Assembly (NCBI GenBank): GCA_037576195.1 | Contig: CM075103.1 | Coordinates: forward strand, 24,366,001 to 24,430,000 | DNA from: Phytoseiulus persimilis | Taxonomy: Eukaryota > Arthropoda > Arachnida > Mesostigmata > Phytoseiidae | Length of the DNA: 64,000 bases | Direction of reading: 5' to 3' | Shown here: in pieces, positions 43,717-53,534 of the stretch | Position numbering within the stretch: position 1 is the first letter of the stretch | Layout: the number at the start of each line of letters is the position of its first letter | Notes under the pieces: model-generated | What the model saw: only the letters and a program-made list of their open reading frames with translations | The model's database searches: none | What the model was told of the DNA's origin: nothing | Translations under genes and position numbers: made by a program

Positions 43717-45035
43717 TCAGAGAAATATTCCAATGTACCAAGAAAAATTTCTGCATCTCGGTATCGTCCCGTACAGCTTCTCAAAAGACGCTCGATCTGA
43801 CTCAGATAGCTTTGCTACTTTCAGCGACTCAGAGACCCTAAGAGGATTGGGTCGACCGCTGGAGTCATATCGAGTAGGCTGTATCAGGCAGATAAAGTCT
43901 GCAGTAGAAACACATACGGAGAGATTATGAGATCTATGCCAGCACACAAATTTGTTTGGTCTATAGTAGTATTTGTGCGGACGATTCTTCAGATCTTTCA
44001 TCAGCTCTTTGATCTTGAGCATAGTCGAAACAATCATGGGTCTCTCCGATTGTGCAGCAGTAACTTCTTGTGTTGAAGAACGATGCGGGTGGATGACGTC
44101 GGCGATTATTGTTGAAATCTCCGACTCCGGTCGGATTGTAGTCGAGCGAGTGTTGTCAATTAGCGAATCCTCAAGACGACGCTCAACAGAATTGCCTGCC
44201 TGATTCACGACGATTGGAACCTCGATCGATCTATTAGAAGCAGGCACTGCGATGGGAACAACACGATCACTAGCCGAATTCAAAGCTGGATCGGCCGACT
44301 GCGGAACCGTTACAGACTGCTCTACAACACGTGTTCCGCCACCGACGGGGAGAGAGTGATCTGAAGCAGACGTCCACGCGCCATCATCATTCAACAAAAC
44401 CGGCGAAGGAGAGGAAGTCGTTTCCGTAACATCAACAGAAGCGTTCGTTTGTGCGGGGATGTATTCTGGAGTGGTTTCCCCAGAAGCATCCAGTTCAATT
44501 GCCCCGGACGCCGACAATCCAATCGAGACATTCCTCGAAATGGGGGGCCGTGTGATGTTCTCTACAGCCCTGCCATTATAAACATCAACGCTCGCCGCCA
44601 ACGAACACAAACAAGATCCATCCGGAAAAAGCAAAACGGACAGATTCGTTGGAGCAGACCCGAGTTCCTTCAACAGATGAGCTGACGAAACGCCATCACC
44701 ATGAGGATAAGTAGGATCTGCAAATATGGTCGATATATCGAACATCAGAAAGGCATGAAATTATATGCATCAAAATATCGACGATACTAACGCTCAGTGA
44801 TCCAGGCCAACATTGCCACATTCCCAACCAATGACAATAGGCAAAGGACGAGCAACAGAAGGAACGGACGTGTACAACAGGAAACAGGATCGGAACCAAT
44901 CACGTCCGGAACATAACGAGGCTCCAGATCACCGTCAAGATTAACCTCACTCATTTCGTATTGCTCAGCTTGAGCAACACCGTAGGAACCACGAAACCGT
45001 CGAAATTGAGTGAGACGCGCAATCAACGAAGACAT
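43717..45035 (-). CDS. CopA antisense gene C: spliced type II mucin-like membrane protein
   Basis: Two exons, 45035-44792 and 44717-43717, give 414 codons in frame. Exon 1 encodes a cytoplasmic segment rich in charged residues and a membrane helix (FLLLLVLCLLSLVGNVAML). Exon 2 encodes a long Ser/Thr/Pro-rich ectodomain with several N-glycosylation sites (NLS, NIT, NVS, NAS), and a C-terminal Cys domain with C-x9-C-x7-C followed by LIQP and RYD. The intron has GTTAGT and TTTGCAG borders and exactly joins the two frames. AATAAA (43707-43702) follows the stop by about ten bases. Unspliced, exon 1 ends at a stop right after the helix. Mucin-like stalks with a distal Cys head are common in attachment glycoproteins, but that is analogy only. 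Confidence 0.72.
44718..44791 (-). other. 74-nt GT-AG intron of antisense gene C
   Basis: The donor GAGC|GTTAGT and acceptor TTTGCAG|ATCC on the minus strand bound 74 bases. The intron contains a stop in the upstream frame and a +1/-1 offset, and its removal makes one frame through both exons. The length is typical of short arthropod introns. Splicing would act only on the antisense RNA, so the sense genomic RNA keeps the intron when the element transposes. Confidence 0.7.
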
Positions 45036-45311
45036 CGTCAGAGCTCGAGATTTCAAGACAATATGAAACTCGACAGACTCAACATCGAACCAAGGGAGTC
45101 TGGTGACATAAGCGAGGAGATCGATCAACAGGAACCAACATTCAAGGAATCTCCCGAATCAGCCTCACGCTCTGGAATGTGAACATATGATACGTATGAC
45201 TAGAATCATAGTATAGAATTCTAGGCGACATATTTTTGGATAAGGTTCATTTTGATTATTACGAATTACGCCTATATGCATTCTTGCCCGCCTGCTTGAA
45301 ATGGGGGGCTT

Positions 45312-45642
45312 TGTTGTAATATTTCGCTCAGACGGCCAAGCATACAGCGGCATCGGCTGACGAGCCGATGGCCATGGTACGGCGTCCCTGACGGAAGCGC
45401 TCGTCTATAGTTACCCTCTCATGTAACCCTGATCCATAGGATATATAAGCAGCATACTTTACTTCAATAAATATCGTATTCTATCTATCGCTGTAGTCGT
45501 CGTAATCGTCGCGTACGCTACGCCGACGCTGTATCAGTTCTCAGTCCGCTTTCTGAAGAACGGTGCTTACGACTCTTCGAGCATTCGGAACCAGAGGCTC
45601 TCAACATTCAGATTAAGTTTAAAGTGCACGGAATCTTCGACA
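45312..45642 (+). repeat. CopA 3' LTR, 331 bp
   Basis: It is preceded by a purine-rich tract (AAATGGGGGGCTT, ending 45311) that fits a polypurine primer for plus-strand synthesis. It ends in CA at 45642 and is followed by CTGTG. It has C at 45465 where the 5' LTR has T. Confidence 0.97.
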
Positions 45643-45647
45643 CTGTG

Positions 45648-45914
45648 GGTTTGCGGTACACTGGGTTCCACGTCGATCTCTTATTCCCGTATGCTATCTC
45701 CTTCACTAGCCTCGACTCTCTTCACTTGTGCCACCTTGCTGTCCTCTTTGGTCCTCTTCAGTTCGAAAAAATTTTCTTCCCCGATGATTTTTCCTCGCGC
45801 GACCACTGTGCCCTCGTTCAGGATGATCTTTGTATCCCCCACATTTGCAAGTGGAACTACTAATTCACCATCTCTCACTTCGCATAATGCTCCCCATCCA
45901 GGTTCCTGATCGAT
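45648..45914 (-). pseudogene. Ty3/Gypsy protease-RT linker fragment
   Basis: This minus-strand segment (EPGWGALCEVRDGELVVPLA, then ILNEGTVVARGKIIGEE) is the region that precedes RT in Gypsy pol. It continues across the CopA insertion into the RT fragment at 36465-35541, with the target duplication CTGTG at both edges. It has a stop near the CopA edge. Its upstream side ends at the 3' LTR of CopC. Confidence 0.7.
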
Positions 45915-46228
45915 TGTTGGATATTCGTTCCCTGAAGTCAGTCGGTAGACACCGACCTGGAAGTTCTCTGGAAGCTGGAAGGTCACGGCACGAAATAAAC
46001 AGACAGAGTTCCGGTTAGGGAATGCGTAGCTCCTCAAGAGCGAAGCTTCTTTATTGCAGTATTTATACTTGGCGGGAAAGCCTGAGCTGACCGCGGCCGA
46101 AGCTAGGTGTCTAAGCCCGGTGCTGCAATCCCGTGGTGTAATCACTCACGGCTTGTCCTTGTGCCCAATATGGTTATGAGTGGTTGGGACATGTTTCAGA
46201 TACTTAAGTGAAACGATATTTCTCAACA
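45915..46228 (-). repeat. CopC 3' LTR, 314 bp
   Basis: Read on the minus strand it begins TGTTGAGAAATATCG right after the purine tract AAGGGAGGG and ends CCAACA. Inside are TATAAATAC and, 9 bases on, AATAAA, as in a retrotransposon promoter and poly(A) region. The start resembles the CopA LTR (TGTTGTAATATTTCG). The 5-base flanks differ (GAGGG and ATCGA), so it is not a solo LTR. The downstream flank is Gypsy coding sequence. Confidence 0.8.
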
Positions 46229-47335
46229 CCCTCCCTTAGATGAAACAGTCCCTTTTTACAACCAGATGATCATGTTTGCAATCAGTGATAATAATTCACA
46301 GACTTCGGTCAAATCTGGACTTAACTTTCCCATGCAGTAAGTGGAGTTATTAGTACACAATGTTCTGTGGAACTCCCAGGTGTACCAGGGTTCTTTCTCA
46401 CCGTTTGGTACAGGTCGGGGTTGCCCGACTGCTACATAAACACTTCGTAATAGTTCTCGTTAAACTGTTTGAACTTATTTGACCTGAGATGCGACAGCAG
46501 GGATCCTGAAACGACTGTCGCCATCCTGTGCTTGTCGTCTCTCAAGGTCCTTCCTTATTATTGGTTCAGCACCTTGCCGTGTATGGGAAAACCTCGAGTG
46601 CTCTGGTTTAGTTCACTTTTACATTGTTTTAGCTTTGCTGAGGTTCCATTCTTACGTTGTTCACGTGAAACTTGTTAGTACTTTTTCTGGGGTCTGAACA
46701 ACACTATGAACCGTTGATGGTTTCTGTTGTTCTGAGATGGCAAGTGGATACCAAGCGTGGCGAGGGAGTTGATCCGACCCGTGTGACCATCCAGTCGAGG
46801 GAAGGCGCTATCCATAGCTTTTCAAGTTTTCTCCTCCGGGGCGATTCCTCTTCCTATTGACAACCAGGAAGATCTCCATCCAGCTCCCACGCATCCGAGC
46901 GCTCTTCAGCTTCTTGGCGTGCATAGGATTCCAATCAGGGATCAGACACGAACTCGGCTCTGGGGTATCCATTCAGTCTTTGTATCCAACTTCGACTGTG
47001 ATTCCCATCGATATGTTGTTCGCGTGTCATAAGTCCTTTTTTTCGCCTTGAAGAGGTCTCTCCTAAAGAAGGACCTTTGGAACTCTCTCGCGATCTAGCT
47101 TTCTGAGTTGCATTGCTTCGAAAGCGCATTTGATCGTCACACTTGAGTTTGTTCAAGAACTTGCTTTCTTCCACAGTGAATTTGATCTTTCCTGTTTAGC
47201 TTGAATTGCTTTCCTTTTCTTTTCTAACTCCTGTGGGGGTCAAGGAACTTATCATCTTAGATGTTCTAGCTCATTCCTGTTGTTGTCCTCCGAGGACACA
47301 GTCCCCATCCAGACTTTGTCATACCACCGAAGGTA
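46229..47335. other. CopC antisense region, first part, no clear gene
   Basis: Short plus-strand frames (46469-46678, 46672-46860) are Leu/Ser/Phe-rich with hydrophobic stretches but no start-to-stop protein can be defended. By position this corresponds to the upstream end of the antisense block of CopA. Confidence 0.3.
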
Positions 47336-48275
47336 TTGTATCTTTCATCTTTCGCAACAGCAGAGAAGAGGAAAGAACTGGTTCATCGAACCAGCGCTGA
47401 GGTAGCTCCTACCAACAGCGGTCGAGCTTCTGATGGGAGTCTGGCCGTGGTCAATGTTCAGGAATCCCAGCTTGCCGCAAACTACGGGAAGCTGATCATG
47501 GATCTAATTTTGAGTGATGTGCACAGTGATGTGTCTGGCTTTGTGTCGAGGAGTCTCACTCAGTCGTACCGCAGGATTCCAACTTGTTTGAGAATTATTC
47601 GACACCGTTCAGCAGTTGGGCGTTCAGCAGGGGAATTTGCTGACAACGATGCTAAGCTCTTAGCACAGCTCAATCTGTTCGCGAAGTTTGTGGTCCATAC
47701 CTCAGTGGTAACGGAAGTCATTGTAGCATTTGATCAGATGAGAGGGACTGTAGATGAGCCGAAAAACTTACTCCGCTTGGCCAAGGAAGAGCAGCAGGGG
47801 CTCGATCTACGTCGGGATTACCTTGCTGGTGATATGGTATCAATTTGGTCAGGCTCGTCATCTCCAGAGCCTCCGTTTCGAGGTGAACACACTCCAATAG
47901 AAAATCAACCAACTTCCGACCGAAGTGTCCGCTACAGCTGTGTCATCCAACAGCACCGTTACCAACCTCCAGGGGAACATGGATAACGTCAAGGATCCTG
48001 AAGCCTCGTGCAAATCGCTCGAATCCAAGATCAAGATACTTACTGATCTATTGGATCTGGAATTCCAACATCAAGATGCAATTTGCCAGGGAATGAGAGC
48101 ATACTTCTCACACAACATCACATGCATTGGCAATCTCTCTCATGAGATTGATATCATCAAAACCTACCAGGTTTTTTTTGACAACGGCTGTCGGAAGGGT
48201 GAGCTCTTCTTCGGATCAGCCTGCCAAGACGAGAGTCCACTCGTCTTTAGAGGATGCCAGGGCTCGGGATTTTGA
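47336..48275 (+). pseudogene. CopC opposite-strand ectodomain-like relic
   Basis: Two overlapping plus frames (47336-47986 and 47925-48275) give about 300 residues. The first is soluble with helical segments (LLAQLNLFAKFVVHTSVVTE) and a Ser/Pro-rich end. The second has SCKSLESKIKILTDLLDLEF, a helical segment, then Cys and an N-glycosylation site (HNITC). It lies upstream of a membrane-helix exon at 48337, with an acceptor-like TCTCTTTAATTCAG in between (ending 48311), so it may be an upstream exon of the same gene. No family is recognised. Confidence 0.4.
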
Positions 48276-48336
48276 TCATCCCGTTTAGTCCAACGTTTTC
48301 TCTTTAATTCAGGCCTTTGTTGGCCAAGTGGCGGCC

Positions 48337-48762
48337 ATGCTTCCCAAGCGAAAATGGGTGCTGCTCGCCATCTTTGCCGTGCTTTTTATCGGTGAGTCGA
48401 TTTCTTACCGCTTTTGCCTGTCTTGGTTATCAAGCTCTCTTTTTTTCCTTCCTGTGTGATGGTGAGTCTCAAAGTTGTCTTGATTGTTTTCAGGAGGAGT
48501 CTTATGGTTCATCATTCCAAGTGAGACTGGGGGGTACCGTCGCTGGTCGCAGTTCCACTGCAGTCCATTGGCCGTCATTCGGTTCTCAAGATCTACCGAA
48601 CCACTGCTGAGTGGTCTTCTGAGGATGAAGAAAGCTCGACTCCTATATCGACAACGACTCTCACCATCGGTCCGACTCTTCCAAGCCCACTTATCTCAGC
48701 CAGGGCATGTTTGTACTCTCGCGTTGAAATTGGCTGGAAATGCCGCCACCACTTGGGATTAG
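48337..48762 (+). pseudogene. CopC opposite-strand membrane-anchor gene with intron
   Basis: Exon 1 (48337-48391) starts at an ATG in good context (GGCCATGC) and encodes Lys/Arg followed by a helix (WVLLAIFAVLFIG). The intron 48392-48493 (102 nt) has GTGAGT and TGTTTTCAG borders. Exon 2 (48494-48762) continues the helix in frame (GVLWFIIPS) and then a basic ectodomain-like segment. This short N-terminus plus membrane helix plus intron near the helix is the arrangement of CopA gene C. It is not clear that the product is still functional. Confidence 0.5.
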
Positions 48763-49137
48763 AATGCCTGCTCATCGATGGACCCTCTGGGGTTCCATCA
48801 TACGTTGTATGTTCGTCTAAGGCAGCATCCCATCCAAGTGGTCCAGACGGATATACCCGTCACTGTAGACGTACTTGATCTTGTCCGTCGCCGTCCGCCT
48901 CTAGCGGGCATGGGCAGCTTTGCCAATTTGTTCTCACTCCAAATGTATTTGTTTCCTGGGCAGTTGTTCTCATTCGAGTGTTACTACATGATCTGGCTTA
49001 TTTGATCATGGTGCTTTTCTTTACGGGTCAGAGTGTCATCAGCAATCAGCACTCTCCCTTTTGAATATGAGGATCCCTGGAATGCTTCTATCATTACTTC
49101 GGATCAGCATTCTTTGGTTACGGTCCTGACTCTCATC

Positions 49138-49920
49138 ATGGCTACCAAGTCTCTATGGTGCACTGGAGGCTTTCTTAGTGCCATTATCATCTTAGGAGTC
49201 TCGGGATTCTCTGTCCGAATGCTTCCAAGCAATTCTGGACCTGGATGTCTTAAGCAAGATTGGCTCCATCCACCTGCATCGGCAGCTGTGCTTCTGATGC
49301 TCAAAGTGTCCAATCTTCGATCATCCGGTGGAAGGGCATAGCCAGGTTTTCATCCTCCCCGCCATTCATGCATTTCAGGATCAGAACACGAATCATTTTA
49401 TCTCATCGAGTCGACTGCAGTGTTCGTTCCGAGGGAGGTTATTTTTTAACCAATTCCCAAATCTTCTTCTGTTTCCCAGAGTGTGGTTCCACCACCACTC
49501 ACCCCGCTGTTAAGTGCACCGGCCGAAAAGGACTTATTAACAACCCCTGTTCATATCAATCCAACTCGTACTTCATGTTTTGTGGCCGCGCTCTCGAGCG
49601 ATCACTCACGAGCGTTCACTTTCCACGTGAGCCCGATTTTCTCCAGATTCATGTCTGAATGGGATAAGATACACTCCAGTTCGGAAAGACCGGTTTCTCA
49701 AGAGTCATTCACTCGAACTCCAAGCCTTTCAAGAACGACGGGATATCTGCCCGAGAGTATCACGAGGATGTCTCAGTCGATGATCAAACCGATTGTTCTT
49801 CTGACATCTACCCTCCCTGACTCAGTACCTTCGTCCCTTTCCTCGGTGTCATTGTCAGGTGTCCATTCGGTTGGAGAGCCGGTGAGATCGCTTAACGGAT
49901 TCTCACTATGTCTGGTCTGA
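49138..49920 (+). pseudogene. CopC opposite-strand type II/mucin-like relic
   Basis: An ATG at 49138 opens a segment with a membrane helix (GGFLSAIIILGVSGFSVRML), ending at a stop near 49341. After a consensus acceptor (TTCTTCTGTTTCCCAG, ending 49479) a Ser/Thr/Pro-rich frame (49480-49920) follows, with runs such as TLPDSVPSSLSSVSLSG. A matching donor is not certain. The order helix, then Ser/Thr-rich stalk, parallels CopA gene C. Confidence 0.45.
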
Positions 49921-50446
49921 ATCTTTGATTTCCTACTCATTTTGTTCCAACCTTTTCCCACTGCTACTACATTATTTGAGACTGCTGTACTTCAGCAGGT
50001 CTTAACATCTCATTTGTTTTCCAACTTGTACCAGTCGTGACCGTTAGCCCGATTCGTGGCTTCAGCATTCAACAACAACAGTCATGACTGGGTCGTGCGA
50101 GTTCTTGCTGTTGGGACTGAGCCGGACCTGGACGTCGATGAGTCGAAGCCAGCGTCAGTCGGTTAGAGTACCACTTCAGGCCCTCCGTCCAGCACTTTCT
50201 CTCTGTCTCCAAGCACAACTGAAGCTTCTGATTCAGTCCTGCCGAGCAGTTCTGAGAGCCTACTGAGGCTTCAGCAACACCACTCCGGCATCGGATGACG
50301 GCACCACAGAACTCAGCGTCACAGACACAGCCACCAGCGCTTCGACTGATGACACCAACACCACCGAGGCACGGTCTATGAGCCTTCCCATTTCTACCAG
50401 AAGATACCAATGTATCACTTTTGAGTACAATCGGACCTACTAGTCA

Positions 50447-50776
50447 GTGCTGGACAGGAAATGTGTGTTTGCCCACCGATCTACTGCTTTGAAGCTTGAG
50501 CTCCATGTGTTCCGGTATGATGAGACCGAAAAGTTCGCATCACCCTCGGAGCATGCCAAATTTCAGAGATCAAGTACTGACCTGGTGAAGTTCTTATGCT
50601 TAGGATCAAATCCGATCATCATAGATTCGATTATTTATTTTGTGAATGGGAAGTCTCAATGTCAGCCTCTCATTCATCCTCTACAGTGGATTGGTGAGGT
50701 GACTCGGGTCCCGTCGGGTGTTAACCTACAGAAGGCAGAATTTCACTCATCGCTGGTACTGTCTACGCCGCCCTGA
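50447..50776 (+). pseudogene. CopC opposite-strand C-terminal Cys/RYD domain
   Basis: This open frame of 109 codons begins SVLDRKCVFAHRS and contains HVFRYDETEKFASPSEH and LVKFLCLGSNP. The block RYD plus Ser/Glu-rich helix resembles the C-terminal domain of CopA gene C (TRYDSSGRPN ... SFEKLYGTIP). Its stop (50776) is convergent with the stop of the env-like gene (50763). An in-frame stop lies just upstream, so the piece is detached from its stalk. Confidence 0.4.
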
Positions 50777-51182
50777 TCGAATCGAGCAGGTTATGGCTTT
50801 TGAGCAGACTTACATCAAAACAAGTGTAGTGATTTTGCAGCACAGTTGCGTGGACCTGGAGGAATTTTCTTCCACTTGATGAAACAGGTGTAGGTGCTGG
50901 TGGTTTCTCATGTGCATAGTTATAGGATTCGATAAAGATATCGACTCCTCCAAATGTTGTTCCATTTGGTAACGGGAGAGCCGCAACAGGAGATGCCCTC
51001 TCAATGCAGATTTGATCGCTCATCAAGCCATCGCATGGGAAATAATCGATGTTCAGTACGGATATCATACAGGGTTGTCTCTGTCGGTTGCACTGCGGGA
51101 GGCAATCATCCTCGCACTGGGAGGACGCAGCCGCTTTTGCCGCTGCCAGGAGGAGAGCGAACTGCATTATCTGTAATGCCAT
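50763..51182 (-). pseudogene. CopC env-like Cys-rich protein
   Basis: 140 codons start at ATG 51182, overlapping the pol end as in CopA and CopB. A signal peptide covers 1-20 (IMQFALLLAAAKAAASS). It is followed by CEDDC, a Pro-Cys pair (RQPCMISV), YFPC, ICIERA, an N-glycosylation site (NGT) and GGVDIFI...YNYAHEKP. The spacing matches CopB (VGGEDVWIPYFNHAHPS) closely. After the Pro-rich stalk the expected transmembrane helix is absent, so the 3' part is probably frame-shifted or lost. Confidence 0.65.
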
Positions 51183-51189
51183 CTTCTCT

Positions 51190-53515
51190 CCGTTCCTTGA
51201 GCCAGAAGTATCGTATGGCTGTATTGTAACGTATTGTAACGTTCAGATTCCTGGGCTTCTGTCAACAGTTGGATGCAACTTGTGTTGTCCACGTTGAGAG
51301 TCGGAGTGATTTGATGTCCGACTTCCTGCAACAGCCTTCTCAGCCCCAAACAGGTCTTACTCATTTCACTTTATTTCACGATATTGCTTTCAAAGGGGAT
51401 AGAAGCGTTATACAGCTTTGGCTTCTTGAAGACCAACATACTTGCGCTCCACCAAATATTTGAGCTGCTCCACTGGTACTGCACCGAGTGTCTCTGCAAC
51501 CACATTACAGCAGGCATCAATCTGGGCGTGAGTACCGCCAGTATACGTGGGACCGTGGTTCCGGGTTTCTGATGGAAACCTCAACGTTTTTGGACCGACG
51601 CTCCATAGGTGGCGTGTTGGTTTGTCTACGTATTTTGACATTAGTCCAACGGCGTAGGAACTATATCCTCTAGTTCCCACCGCCACGAACCTCAAAGCCC
51701 CTTCGAGCTCTCTATACATCAGAGTAAGATCAATTCCTCCCTCAAATGCAGATCTCGACGTTGAGTCGATTGGTACAGAAGACACGTTACAATCTGACAT
51801 CTGGAAACGATCTAGTAGCTCGGTAACATACTGGGCTTGATCCTAATGGATCCTACCTCCGTCGGGAGAGATCGCAATCCTCAATCCCAATAAAAACTCG
51901 AGCGGCGCCGTGGTAAGTCTAAAGGTTTTCTCTAGTTCCTTTATTATTCTTTGATTCATTTGTTCATCGTTTGAGCCTATCAGGCCATCATCAACGTATA
52001 TCAGAACAAAAACTCGAGTCGGAGGATTTGGAAAGTACAAGCAAGAGTCCAACTTGCTTCTGGTCAACTCGACCATATTGAGACTCAACAATGTGTTGCT
52101 CAATTTCTGGTTAAACCAATACCACGCCTTCAATAGTTCACAGACTCTGTTGGTACCGTTGTCCAAACCAGCTAGCTGTTCCATAAAGAGTCTTTCGTCT
52201 GATGGCGCAGACGAGAAGGACGTGCACATATCCGTGTGGTTCAAACGGAGACGCTCCTGTGCAGCGATTGACAGTACTGCCATAATCGTGTCACTTCACA
52301 GGGCTAAACAGACTATCATAGTCAATTCCAGCTCTTTGTTTATATCCTCTTACCACGGGCCTGGCCTTCCTCTTGATTATGCTATTGTCCTTATCAGTTA
52401 TCAACGGGAAGAACCATCTATTCTTCAGGACATTTTGTCCGCGTTCCGGGTCCACGAGTTTGCAAACCTGATTAGTTCTGAAGGACTCTAGTTCCAATGC
52501 CCTTGCCGCAAACCATTCATTTTTATACTCCGAGCGATACACGTCCACTAGGTTAAGAGGCACGTCTGCCTGTGAGTTGAACAGGGGGTCGCTAGTTTCA
52601 TTGGTTGTAGTACTACTTGTCACATTGTAGGCTATCCCTGCCTCAAAATGGTTCGGCTTCTTAGAGGTACCTTTGTCTCTTAAATTGTACTTGCTTCCCT
52701 CGATTTTTCCCTCCATCCTTGCCGAGCTCTGGTTTCTGGTGCGTCCGCGCGGTTCTCTGGCAGGAGAGGCTTCATCGCCGGGTCCCGAACCCGATGCGAT
52801 GGCTCGCTCGTCGTCTACGTTCCTTTCTCCTTCCAAGTTGTCGTCATCACCGGTGCTGTCTGGCTCACTGGTGTCGTTGGGTGAGGGATCCGCTTCCTGT
52901 TCTTTTTCTTCATCCATAGAAGGCTCGTTGATATTCGCTTGAACCTCTTGGGGAATTCCCGTACCCGATCGAAGACTTCTAACTTATTCTGGAGGGAGTA
53001 GGTTTCTCAAAATCGGCTATGGTTATCGGTCAATGTCTTGAAAACGTTATGTCCGCCGCAGGAAGGCGTACTGACGAAACAGACATCGCTCTTGATCCAT
53101 CCGTTACGAGGGGCAAGTGAGCTGCTGAGTTCCGGCCGATAGCTAGCTCTGGGCATTTTTCCTTTGACGCAGCTATCAAAGCTGAGGAAATCTTTGATTA
53201 CGTCATATCCTTGACGTTGTAGCAATGACTTGAGCCGTCCGGCGTGGAAATGAGCGAAATTCCGGTGCATTTAAGTGAGGCTGTCCTTTTTCTTCGGTTT
53301 GATGTCTCGGCGTTGTATTCTTCGGCGGAGTCCACGGCATACAGGGGGTAAAGGCCATACTTCCTTGTTGCTCGAATGGACGTCTTCCCTCGAGTCATGA
53401 TGATAGAATTCCGGGAGATCCTGATCTCAAACTTGTCATCTGCGAGCTTTGAGACCGATATGAGATTTCGGCGGAGTTTCGGAACGTACAGCACCTTATT
53501 CAGCTGGATTGTCAC
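51190..53515 (-). pseudogene. CopC pol
   Basis: Blocks in order: post-protease LNKVLYVPKLRRNLISVSKL, integrase zinc region (NFAHFHAGRL ... FDSCVKGKM) and first catalytic Asp (KSDVCFVS), a gap where the integrase core is lost, the acidic linker and RT start (YRSEYKNEWFAARALELESF), RT with LIYVDDGLIGSND (YVDD at 51998-51987), and RNase H remnants (NVDNTSCIQLL). Frameshifts lie near 53200, 52285, 51840 and 51400, and the second and third integrase catalytic residues are missing. Confidence 0.82.
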
Positions 53516-53534
53516 TGGCTTTCGTTGACTTTCG

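Larger units (their letters stand above)
36466..45642 (+). mobile_element. Intact Ty1/Copia element CopA with env-like gene and antisense cassette
   Basis: The element of 9,177 bp is bounded by identical-length LTRs (331 bp each) and a perfect 5-bp target duplication CTGTG (36461-36465 and 45643-45647). It holds gag-pol (36894-41207), an overlapping small Cys-rich membrane protein gene (41195-41746) and three genes on the opposite strand between 41891 and 45035. All frames are open. The two LTRs differ at one base (36619 against 45465). It is inserted in the Ty3/Gypsy fragment described separately. Ordinary Copia elements are about 5 kb, so some 4 kb is additional. Confidence 0.95.
45915..53530 (-). 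mobile_element. Ty1/Copia element CopC, decayed, with antisense region
   Basis: On the minus strand the order is protease and integrase (53515-53007), RT (52917-51843), RNase H (51800-51167), a Cys-rich env-like gene (51182-50763), about 4.5 kb carrying plus-strand gene relics, a polypurine tract CTAAGGGAGGG and the 3' LTR (46228-45915). Gag and the 5' LTR are missing; the left side of pol joins BEL sequence at about 53530. The order of parts is the same as in CopA, although the proteins are diverged. Confidence 0.82.

Noticed and set aside
44787-45128. Independent 113-codon gene on the minus strand
   Set aside because: It opens with TTG, its real ATG is at 45035, and its stop lies inside a consensus intron joining it to the next frame; better described as exon 1 of gene C.
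45681-46145. Single 154-codon minus gene spanning 46145-45681
   Set aside because: The first half is LTR sequence of CopC and the second half Gypsy pol; the open frame across the junction is accidental.
45915-46228. Solo LTR or 5' LTR of the Gypsy element
   Set aside because: The flanks show no duplication, a polypurine tract precedes it on the minus strand, and no primer site or gag follows; it fits the 3' LTR of CopC.
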